From Polaromonas sp. (lineage in GTDB: Bacteria > Pseudomonadota > Gammaproteobacteria > Burkholderiales > Burkholderiaceae_C), in NCBI GenBank assembly GCA_013205645.1, contig JABMMH010000085.1, positions 1 to 36,358 of the forward strand: DNA of 36,358 nt, read 5' to 3'. The notes beneath the pieces are model-generated. The model searched no databases, was not told the DNA's origin, and was given only the letters and a program-made list of their open reading frames with translations. The translations under genes and the position numbers were made by a program. Below are positions 23,909 through 34,500 of the stretch, piece by piece (the stretch's first letter is position 1; every line of letters begins with the position of its first letter).

Positions 23909-25561
23909 TTACAAGTTGTGGTTGAAGGACAACTGCAAACCCAGACTTGAAACGCCTTTTGCCAAGGCCGGGGTGCCCACATGGGCCGCAAAAGCTTGCA
24001 GCCGCAAGCCGCCCGGCAGTGTCCAGTTGACGCCCAGGCCCGTGCTCCAAGCGCGGGCGCCGGGATCGGTGACGCGGCCTTGGTCGACAAACACAAACCC
24101 GTCTAGTACTTGTGTACTTTGACTACTTTCTGATGAAATTTGCCATTCACGGTGCAGTTCCAGCGACGTGGTGCTGCCGCCCGTGCCGTTCAGGCTGCCC
24201 GCCGCATAGCCGCGCAAGGTGCTGACCCCGCCCAGCAAGTAACGCTCACTGGCCGGCAGCCCACTGGGCGCCACCCGCGCGCTGACGTTCAGCCGCAGGT
24301 AGGCATTGGCCGTGACCGAGGCCAAGGCCGTCACGCTGGCGTCGGTGTAGCTTTCTCTCAATGGCGGCACACTGCCGTTCACCGCCAGTTTGTTTTGCCA
24401 CTGCAGCCAGGTCTGCCCCAGCGACCAACTGGCCCGCCAGCCGTTGGCTTCTACATCCCCTTGCAGGGCGATGTTTTCATGAACGACCCGGGTCGCGCTG
24501 GACGGCTCACCGCCCGTCAAGGCACTGGCATGCGATTGGTTCAGGCTGCCCAGCAGGCGAATGAGTTGCCGGTCGGTCAGCAGCAGCGGGTAGGCCACGT
24601 CCAAAGATTCCGTACGCGCATCAGCGGCGTATGTCAAGCCTTGGGTGCCGGCCAAGATGTAACTGATTCTGTTGTGCGCTTCTGAGACCCCCACGCGCAG
24701 CCCGTCGTTGCCCACCGGAATGTCGTAGGCCACGCGTCCCGTCAAAATCGCCTGGGTGTTGATGGCGTAGACATCCAAGCGGTCACCCTCGATGACGCTG
24801 GACAAGCGCCGGAAAGAGCCGGTCACCTGCTGCGCACCGGTGGCCGGATTGCCAAAATTGTCAGCCAATAAGCGGAACTGATGGCGCGGTTGTTCTTGCA
24901 GGTCGACCAACACGTCGGTGCGCCCGAACTCACTGCCCGGGCGCAGGGTGAGGTTGACCTGCGCGTCATTGGTGGCGTTGAAGCGCCGCACCGAGCGGCT
25001 CAGAACGCTGGTGTCGGCCAGTTGCCCTACGGGCACCTTGAGCCGGTCCAAGACGTAGGCCGAGCTCAGGCTGGTCTGGCCTTTGAGCTCAACGTTGCCG
25101 AGCTTGCCTTCAACCAGCAAAACACGCACTTCACCGTCTTGCAATTCCTGCGGCGGCAGCAGCGCCTCGGCCGTGCTGACGCCTTTTTGCAGGTACAGGG
25201 CATTGACCTGCGCAACCAAGCTGCGCAGTTGCGTCATGCTGACGCTTTGCCCGATCAAGGGCTGGGCCAAGGCCGTCAGCGCCTGTTCGCTGAGAATCTC
25301 AGACGGGCTGAAGACGATGCTGCGCAGGGTGAACTGAACGCCATCCGGCGCAGCAGCCTCGGCCTTGGCGGCGGGCGCCTCGGGCAGGTCGATGGCGCGC
25401 GGGCGCAGGGCGCGTTCGGCCTGGTCGGTGTCGCGCCGCAAGGTTGAGATCGGGTCCGGCACCGTCTGAGCCAGAGCGCCCGATGTGATCAACAGAAAAA
25501 TAGACGTTAACGCGCAGAAAGCCCCCCGCGCGCGCTGAGCGTTTGACATTGAATTCACCAT
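23909..25561 (-). CDS. Two-partner secretion transporter (TpsB/ShlB family)
   Basis: 550 residues. This Omp85-type outer-membrane barrel exports the giant adhesin encoded just upstream. A signal peptide (FCALTSIFLLITSGALA) ends near residue 31. A Pro/Arg-rich H1-like segment follows, then two POTRA domains: about 75-150 (FTLRSIVFSPSEIL, LYLQKGVSTAEALLPPQ) and about 150-225 (VRVLLVEGKLGNVELKG). The barrel contains the conserved LRGY (GGVSTLRGYAAG, about 445) and VDQG (FVFVDQGRV). The ATG at 25561 is chosen because AAGGTGAG lies 9 bases upstream. The gap to the adhesin stop is 34 bp, so the two are cotranscribed. Confidence 0.95.
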   Translation of the reverse strand: MVNSMSNAQRARGAFCALTSIFLLITSGALAQTVPDPISTLRRDTDQAERALRPRAIDLPEAPAAKAEAAAPDGVQFTLRSIVFSPSEILSEQALTALAQPLIGQSVSMTQLRSLVAQVNALYLQKGVSTAEALLPPQELQDGEVRVLLVEGKLGNVELKGQTSLSSAYVLDRLKVPVGQLADTSVLSRSVRRFNATNDAQVNLTLRPGSEFGRTDVLVDLQEQPRHQFRLLADNFGNPATGAQQVTGSFRRLSSVIEGDRLDVYAINTQAILTGRVAYDIPVGNDGLRVGVSEAHNRISYILAGTQGLTYAADARTESLDVAYPLLLTDRQLIRLLGSLNQSHASALTGGEPSSATRVVHENIALQGDVEANGWRASWSLGQTWLQWQNKLAVNGSVPPLRESYTDASVTALASVTANAYLRLNVSARVAPSGLPASERYLLGGVSTLRGYAAGSLNGTGGSTTSLELHREWQISSESSQSTQVLDGFVFVDQGRVTDPGARAWSTGLGVNWTLPGGLRLQAFAAHVGTPALAKGVSSLGLQLSFNHNL

Positions 25562-25595
25562 GAAGCGTTACTCACCTTTTAAAGCTTTGGCTTGA

Positions 25596-28500
25596 TTAAC
25601 CTTTGGCTTTCGCCAGTGTGGCCACCGTGGGTGCAGCTGGGGCGGGTACGACAGGGACAGCGGCCACCGCCCCACGGACCAGCTTGAGGCTGGCACCAGT
25701 CCCGGAGGTGCTGGCAAACATGCTCGTGGCACTGGTTGCATTCAGCGCAGCGGTCAGGTCATAAATGCCGGTGGTTCCCACCAGTGCGAGCTGGCTGGCA
25801 CTGAGGTTGGTCGCGGTGGCCGTCACGCTGGCGGTGCTCTTGAGTGACAAAACCCCAGACAAGCTCAAGCCCACCGTGCCGCCGATGGACAGACTCGACG
25901 CATCCCACAGCGCCAGACTGCTGCCCGCGCCCCAGAGCTTGCCGATGCTGTTGGCGTAGGTGTTAAGGGTGTAAATACCGCCTACGGTTTTGAGCGCTCC
26001 GGTTGCCCCTAGCTGCAGCGAGCCCGCCTTGATGGCGGCGGTCTGGTTCACCACACTGCTGCCGGCCGTGACCAGCGTCAGCTGATTGGTGACACTGAGC
26101 GCGCCCAACGTCAAACCACCGTCATCGCGCAGGCTGAGCGCGCCGGCACTGCCGCTGACCGTACCCAAAGTGTTGCTAAAGCTGTTCAAGCGGAAGTCGC
26201 CCGTGGCCGCCGCACTGGCCAGCTTGAGCGTGGGCGCGGTGATGGCCGCCGTCTGCGTCACCACCCCATTGCTTTGCAGCGTCAGGGCGGTGGCGTTCAA
26301 GGCTGCCACTTGGAAGCCCGTGTTGTCTAAAAGATTGATGGCAGCTGCCGTCCCCACGTTGCTGAGTGTCCCGACATTGTTGTTCAAGCTGCCCAGCTGA
26401 AACTGACCCGTGCCGCGCAGCGTCAAGGTGCTCGAGGCTGTCCCGGTGAGCGCGCCCACTTGCGACACCATGCCGGTGCTGGACAAGTCCAGTGTCGTGA
26501 AACCCAGCGCGCCCACCGCATAGTTGGCCAGGCCCTTGTACGTCACGGTGGTGGTTGCGCCTTTCAGCGTGCCCACCACATTGCTGTAGCCACCGAACTG
26601 GTAATTGGCGTTGGTCCCGTTGAGGTCCAACTGGCTGGCCGTGATGGCCGCTGACTGGGTGACATTGCCGGTTGATTGCAACCACAAGGTGCCAGTCACA
26701 CTGGCGCTGCTGAGGTTGAATCCGTTGTCGTCGCGCAGGCGAAGGTTGCCTGTGCTGGCCACCAAGTTGGTGATGAGGTTGTTGCTCAGGGACAAGTCGT
26801 AAGAACCACTCACCCCTTGCAGCGTCAGCGTCGGCGTGACCACCGTGGTGCCCGCCACCTGCGCCAAAGAACCCGTCGTCGACAGCGTGATGCCGTTGCT
26901 GGCCACCAGTGCGCCGAGTGCACCCAAGCGGTCGCTGCGGTAGCTCAGCGTGTTCAAGCCGAGCGCGCCGGTGCCGGTCTGCAGCTTGGCGACGTTCTGG
27001 CTGGTGACGTTGTCGACGGTGCCGAGCAAGTTGAAACTGCCCGGTCCGTTGAGCGTGAGCAGCGGCGTGGTCAGCGGTGAAGCTGCCGACACGGTGGCCA
27101 CACCCGTCGCGGTGACGCCCGTGCCCACCGTCAAGCTGAGCGAGCTCAAGCCCGTCAGGTCGGACAAGCTGTAAGCGCTGTTGCTGGCGAACACCAAGCC
27201 GCTGACCTTGCCGGTCAAGCTGCCCGGGGTGCTGCCAACGATCAAGCGATTCGTACCCAGACCCAAGTTAAAGACCGCGTTGTCGCCAAACAAGTTCAAG
27301 CTGCCGGCCACGATGGCCTGGTCTTGCGTCACCGTCGGGGCGGTGACGATCTTCACGCCCAGCATCGGTGCTGCGGTGAGGTACACGCCGCCGCTGGCGG
27401 TGATGCCACTGAGCGTGCTGCTGGCAAGGCCCATGGTTGGGAACTTGGTGACGCTGGTGATGGCGTAGCCGTCTAAGTCGCGCAGCGTCAAGCTGCCAAC
27501 ATTCGCTGCCAATTTGCTGAACTGGTTGCCCGGTTGCCACAAACTAAACGCCGCCGTGCTGCCCGACAGCGACAGTGCGTTGGCTTGAAAGGCCTGCATT
27601 TGCGTCACCGTGGACGGATTGCCCGTGGCGATCAGCGACAAAGTGCCGGTCTCGGTGACCTTGCCGTCGAGCGCCAAGTCGCGACCTGCCTGCAAGCTCA
27701 GGTGGTGGCTGGTGCTGGTGCCGCCCGTGATGGAGCCGACCACGCGTAGACCCGCCAGCGACGTCACTTCAATGTCGCCCTTGCCGCTGATCGTACCGAC
27801 GCGCAACTCATGGGTGGTGTCCGTCGCATCGGTGTCACGGGTCAGGTAGATGCCCATGTTGGCAGCGCTGGCCGTGGCGTTGACCACGCCGCCGGTGGTA
27901 CTGGTGTCGACCGTCGCCACAGCCAGCGGGTTCAGGGCCGTGCCAATCGTGCCGGCACTGGAGATCAGCGTGATATTGGCCGCTTTGACGGCCAAAGGAC
28001 TGGCCCCGCGCGCATCCCGAATGCCCGAAGCAGCGGTCAGGAACACATTGCTGGGTGAGTAGACCTCGGCCACGTTCATCGTATTCAACGCCGACTGCGT
28101 GATGTACATATTCCCGGCCGAACGGGCGGTCAGCGTGCCGGCCCCTAAGTTAACCAGCAGCGGCGCGTCAGCCGTGCCAATGACACCGTTGGCGGCTTCC
28201 AAAATCGCGCCCCGGCCGCTGATGGCCACGACACCACTGCCGGCCACGTTGTAGATGTTGTTGAGCGAAGTCACGCGGATGTTGCCATCGCCCGTGGTCA
28301 CACCGCTGGTGACGGACTTGATGTTGATCGAGTTGTCCAATGAGCTCAGGTACACAAAACCATTGGCCTGCGCCGTCAGCTGCGAGGACTTGGTGTTGAG
28401 CGCGGAATTCTGATTCACCGCGATCTTGTTGTAGCCACCACTGCTCGGCAAGTTCATGGCCGTGTAGCTGGCCAGTTCTGTGGTCTCGCTGCCGGTCAAG

Positions 28501-31500
28501 GTGCCGCCGGCGTTCTTCTTGGCCTGCAGCGTGTTGCGGGTTGAAATGGCGGTGCTCAGCGCCACCGAGCCGGTGCCCAGCAAGACGTTGGACGAGTTGA
28601 AGTACTGGAAAGAAACGTCCTTGCTCTCAGCTGCCGTCAAGGCCACCTTCTGGTCGTCGCTCATCGGCGTTCTCGGGTCAATGATTATTTGACCGTCGTA
28701 ACGCCCGATGGTGCCCGACGCCTTGAGCGTCACCGCCAAATTGCTGCTGATGTTGTTCTCTTTGATCAGCGTGATGGTGTTGGTGTTTTCCTTGAACAGC
28801 AACCCTTTGGGCATGGAGGTCGCCAGTTGCGCATCCGTCCAAGACGAACCCGAAGACAGGTCGGTGGTTTCTTGCGCTGTCAGGACGTAGCTGTAACTCG
28901 GGTTGAAAGTCGCGTCCGCGCTGGTGGCAACAAGGCGAGCATGGGTGGTCTGGTAGTCAGTGGTCTTCTGGCTGTTGTAGGCCGCGATCTTGGCGCTGGT
29001 GTCCAGGCCCAAGGCCGTGATTTCTGACGCGCTGGCGCTGTAATGGAAGTCCGGGTTGTAGGCGGCGGTGCCGCGCATGGCCCAGTAGTCTTTGTAAGCC
29101 TGGTTGTTGCGGATTTTGACAGCGTCAAGCTGCACTTGCAGCGCGGCAGCGTTGGCCGCCGGGTCAGCCGAACGCAGCGACATTTTGTTCCAGGCGCCGA
29201 GCAATTCGTCATAGGTGCGCTGGTCGCGCACCGCTGTGTGGTTGCCGTCATACAGAGAACCGGCAGCAGCCTCAATCGTCACGTTGCCACTGCTGGACTC
29301 GACCGTGTTGAGCCACAAGTTGCCGGTGGTCTGCTTGATGTTGATGTCTTGTGCCGCCTTCGCCGAGAGGCCCCCCAAATAACTGTCGTCACGGGTTTTG
29401 ATGGTCAGCGCCGTGCCGGCACTACCGATGGTGCCGACCGTCGAGTTCAGATCGATCTTGGCACCTTCTACGTTGACAACGCCAGCAGCCTGGGTCATGC
29501 CAATGATGCCGTTGTAGGCCTTCACCGTGACATGCCCGCCATTGGCCACCGGCGTGACAATTTTGCCGACCAGTAAATCAGCCGTGCCCGTGCTGTTCAC
29601 CACGATGTCGCCCCTGCCGGTCGTTGCATTCAAACCGATGCCCCCCGCCGTGTTCAAGATCTGGACGTTGATGGGTCCCGCATCTGTGCCAATACCGTTG
29701 GCGCTGACCAGCGAAATCGAATCCGCCGTGATCTGTGCTGCCGCAGCGGTCTGCGTGATGCTGCCGCCAGTGCTGGTCAGATTGACGGCACCAAACTTGT
29801 TGGTGATGGCACCGGCAATGTTGATGTCACCCGTCAGGCTGGTCACATTCAGCAAACCTTTGTCATAGCCAATGAAGCTGATGGGGATGGCGCGGTCGGC
29901 CCGCACACTGGTGGTGAAGTAATCTCTCTGGCCTTGAACCCAGTCTTCAGTCCGGTAGTTGGTGCGCTTGAAGCACAAGAAGCCGCATTTGTGCCAATCA
30001 CGTGAACCGGTCATGGTCGCCTCGGCGGTGGTAACCGAACGCCAAGTGACATTGAAATCCAGAACGGGAGGCGTCGGCGGTGTCAGACGGAAAAACTTGG
30101 ACATGAACCAGCGGTTTGTAAGACTTGGTTCCGATGCTGTCACGTGACTTGGCAGCGGTGCAGTCACGTACTCCGCTTCCAGCAGCGGGATCGGCGGTTG
30201 CGTTGGATCACCGCTGATGACCGTGTCGTTGGCTCTGGACTTGTCCCAACCGCCGCTCGCGCCCCACAGGTAAGAACTGCTTTCCCAGTAATAGTGCGTT
30301 TTGATCGACTTAGAAAAGCCCGACAACCAAGAGTAAGTCGTGCCGGCAAACGGGTTGTAATTAAAAGCGGTGGGCGATGCTGACGACGTGGAGCTGTCGA
30401 CAGCTCCACGTCGGCCTTTGGTGGTGACTGACGTGTAGGTCGCTACACCCGCGGCGTCTCTGGTGCTGGATATGGTGGTCACCGCATTGACGGTTTTATC
30501 GTCCACCAAATAGGTCTTGCCCAGATCGGTGATGACCACTTTGCCAGAGACGTTGCCCGCGTCAAGACCCAGAATATCGATCGCCCTGTTGGTGTTGTTG
30601 GTCACCGCAATACGCCCGTGACCGTCCATCACCTTGATCTGGCCGCCAGCGGTGTTCATGATGTAGCCGACCAGATTGACGCTACCACCAGTCGCTGCGA
30701 TGGGCGCCACTTCAATGCGGTCGGTCGCTGCGTTGTAATAGGTGTTGGGGATACCGGCAGAGAGGTTGCCGGCGATCGAGAAACGGCTGGTACCGCCGTA
30801 ACGCAAGTAATTGACCCGCTGGGTGTCCATGAGGGCGTTTTGCGCCGCTGACAGGGTCACGTTCCAGTCTGGCTGCCCCGACTGAACGGTGCCGTTGATA
30901 TTGAGGTATTTGGCGCTCAAGAAAACAGCACCGCTGGCAAAAATACCACCCGTGCCTGGGTGGTAACAGCTGGTGTTGAGGCTGGTGATGGGGTTAGACG
31001 ACGTGCCGAGCACGTCGCCTGAGGCACAGACGTTGCCGTTCAGGCCTGCAGCCGCCACACGGGTCTTGTCGTCAGCCGTGAAGGTGCCTAGGTACAAGGA
31101 TTTAGGATCCCCGCCGATGGAATAAAACGCGCTCGGCGAGTCCAAAAAGACTTCACGACCCGAGCTCACATTGGTAGTTGCTCCCTCGATCAGGGGCGTG
31201 TACCCGGCGACGTCCGGGGCGATGATGACGCTGCCGTTGGTGTTGCTCACATTGACAGCGCCCAAGCGGTTGTAAAGGTGGCCGGCGACACGGATGTCCG
31301 GAGCGCGGCCACGGTCGTCGTACAGCGGATCGGCCGCTAGTTTTGCAGTGGCATCAGCGTCTGAAGTGGCCGCCGGCAGCACAGCAGGCGTCCAGGTGGA
31401 TGACAAGTTGATGATTGGCTGGACACTGCCGGCCGCCACCGTCGGGTCAATGCTCTCCATCTTGCCAAAGGCGGCGACCGGGGTGCCGGTGCGGGGGTTG

Positions 31501-34500
31501 AGTGCTGCAATGTCGGCATTGGTGCGGACATTCGCCCCGTTGTACTTGATGAAGCCGCCGGTGCTGTCAACGATCAAGTCTTTGACACGCAACTGGTACG
31601 GGCTGTTGTTGATGATCGTGATCTCGTTGTCGGCATTGGCAATCAAAGAGCCGGTGCCGCCAAATCGATTGGCGGCCACCACGATATTGCCCGACCTGGC
31701 GTAGACGTCGTTGAGCGTGATGTAGTTGGCTGGCACGCTGTCACGGGCCGTCACATAGGTGCTGCCGTCCGGTCTGGTCTGGGTATCAGCAAAGCCCCCA
31801 GCGAGCAACTGGGTTTCGTAATACTCGATCAAGGCGCCAATCTGGGCGTTGTCACCATACTGACTGCGCTGAGCATAGAGCTTGTTCAAGTAGGCGACCC
31901 CATTGCCCACCAAATCTTCGACCGATTTGGTGTAGCTGATGTTGCCCACTTTGGTCGCGGTCACCACATTGCCATTTTCATCAAAGGTAATGCGCTGAAT
32001 GTTGTTAGCGCCCGCCTCGATCGTGCCGCCATTCAGCCGGGCAACGCCAGTGACGTTGTTGCGCGATGCGTTACCACCGTTCAGCTCCAGATTGAGGTCA
32101 ACACCAAAGGCATCTCCAACGGCCTTCAAGGCCTCGGTGTAGAGATCTTTTCCAGTGCCCTTGGCTTTGGTGATGTGTGTGCCTTCCTCGGTGGTCAGGT
32201 AGACCGTGCCGGCGGTGCGCACACTGCTGGCATTGATGGTGATGTTGTTGTTGACGTCCACGGCCGAGGTCGGATTAGGCGTGGCACTGATCGGGAAGGC
32301 GGTCTTGTTGTACAAGTCCACCGTCGAGTTGGCGTTGGCGACATTGGTCCGGCCGCTGCTGTCCACGCCGGCCAAAAATGACACGTAGTCTGTGCCCGTG
32401 ATGGTCGAGCCCGTGCCAATGGTGACGTTGTTGGTATTCGCAATGATGGCGTTGGCATCACCCGCGGCCGCAGCGGCCAGACCATACGTGCTGGTGCTGG
32501 TAGAAGTGTTCAAGTTGCTTTGGCTGAGGGCCGAAAAGGTGATGTTGCCCAGGACATCCACACTTGAATTGCTGCCCATCGAAGCCGTCGCCAACAGACC
32601 GCCCACGCTGCTGTCGCCGGTCGCATGGATGTTGGCCTCGCCGCCAGCACCGACGATCAGACCAGCCGCAATCAACTTGACCGCTGCCGAGGCATCGACG
32701 TTGTTACGTGCCGCCACATTGAAAGTGCCGGGGTCGGCATAGGTGCCGGTGACGGTGACGTGGGCGTTATTGCCAATTTGCGCCAGACTGCTCAGGCCCG
32801 TGATATTGGTGTTGCTGAGCGCCGCTGCCGCGCCCACCACACCGCCTGATCCAGCGGAGACATCAGAATCCTGCGAGGGCTTGACGACCGCATTGCGAGC
32901 CGTGATCTCTAGCGCGTGCGTGCTCAGGTTCGACGCGTCACCCAAGGCGCTCGACACGCTGTTGTTGATGGTGTGCGTCACACTGCCGCCTGCAGCGCCG
33001 ACCAGGGAGGCTTGGAGCGAATCGACGTGGCCCGTGACGTTCGCGGTGTCATCGGCACTGACGCTGATGGCGCCAGCAGTCGCCACCGTCCCGGCATTGC
33101 CGTAGGTGAGCTGGGTGCTGGTGGTGCGGCTGGTGTCGGTCAATGCGACGGCCGCTGCCCCGGCGATCACGCCGCCGCTGCCAGCCGTGGCATTGGCTTC
33201 TGCAAATTCCTGGCCGGAGGTACTGATATTCAGCGCGCCGCCAACGCTACCGGTGATACCACTGACGCCGCCGGCATCCGTGCGCAAGGTTCCGCCCACG
33301 GTGACATGCGACACCGCAGCACCAACTGCCACAAACCCACCCTGAACTGCAATCGAGGTGGCCGTGCCTGACAAGGTGTCCGCCGCGCTGATGTTCACGT
33401 CACCGGTGATGTTGAAGACGCTGCCGCCGCCGACCTGCGTCAGCACATCACCACCCACATTGGTTTGACTGACGACCGCATTGGCCCCAAACAGCAAGCC
33501 GCCACCGGCAGCCGTTGAATAGCTCACAGCCGAACCGTCGGACGCTGAAGACAGGTTGAGTCCAGCCGCTGTCACTGACGCGTTGCTGCCCAATTTGGCC
33601 GTGACATTGGCATCGAGCGATGCGGTCGAGGTCGACACGCCGACAGTGCCCAAAATGGCTACCGCAGCAGCAATCGATTGGGCACGCGCATCGGCTGAGT
33701 CGCTGGCCGACACGCTGACCATTTGGCCTGTGCTGTTGACGGTGGCGGAGTCATTGATGCGTGCAGTGACATTCCCGCTGGAAGTGGCATGGGCATCGGC
33801 ACCGGCACCAGCAATGATGCCCGCCGCGCTGGCCACCGTGTTGGCGGCAGTATCTCCACTGCGGGACGCTGTGATGTTGACCGCACCCGAGGTACTGATG
33901 GAGCCACCGATTTCGGCAATAACCGTGCCGGTATTGGTGGCATCAGCCCGCGCCACACCAACCGCGCCGGAGCCGACCGCTGCGCCGTAAGCTTCAGACT
34001 TGACAGAAGCACTGTCGCTGGCCGTCACGTTGACGCTACTGGCCGTGACCGTGCCGGCCAGACCCGCATGCACCTGCGTGTTGTTGGTGGCAATGCCCAC
34101 CGCCGCGCCAATGCCGACAAAGCCGGCACCGCCGGCGAAGGTGATCACGCGGTTGGCCTTGTCGCGTGTGGTGCCGCTGTTTTTGTCGTCAGAGCTCGCT
34201 TGAACCGTGACGGCGTTGCTGCCCTGGCTAACGGCCGTGCCGCTGACAGAGGCCTCGATGGCTGAGCCGTAGCTGGTGACGGCCACTGCCGCACCGACAC
34301 CCGCACCAAAATACCCACCAGCCACGCCACCGGCCATGTTGAGAGTGTCCACATGCTGGGCCGCCGTGACGCTCAGTCCACCCGAGGTCACGCTACCACC
34401 CGTGATGGTGGCTGTCGTGGCGTCAGCCGCACCCGCGTTGACCTTGGTCTGCGTCTGGTAACTGGCCGCTGCATTAGAGCTGGTGGTCTCACCACTGCTC

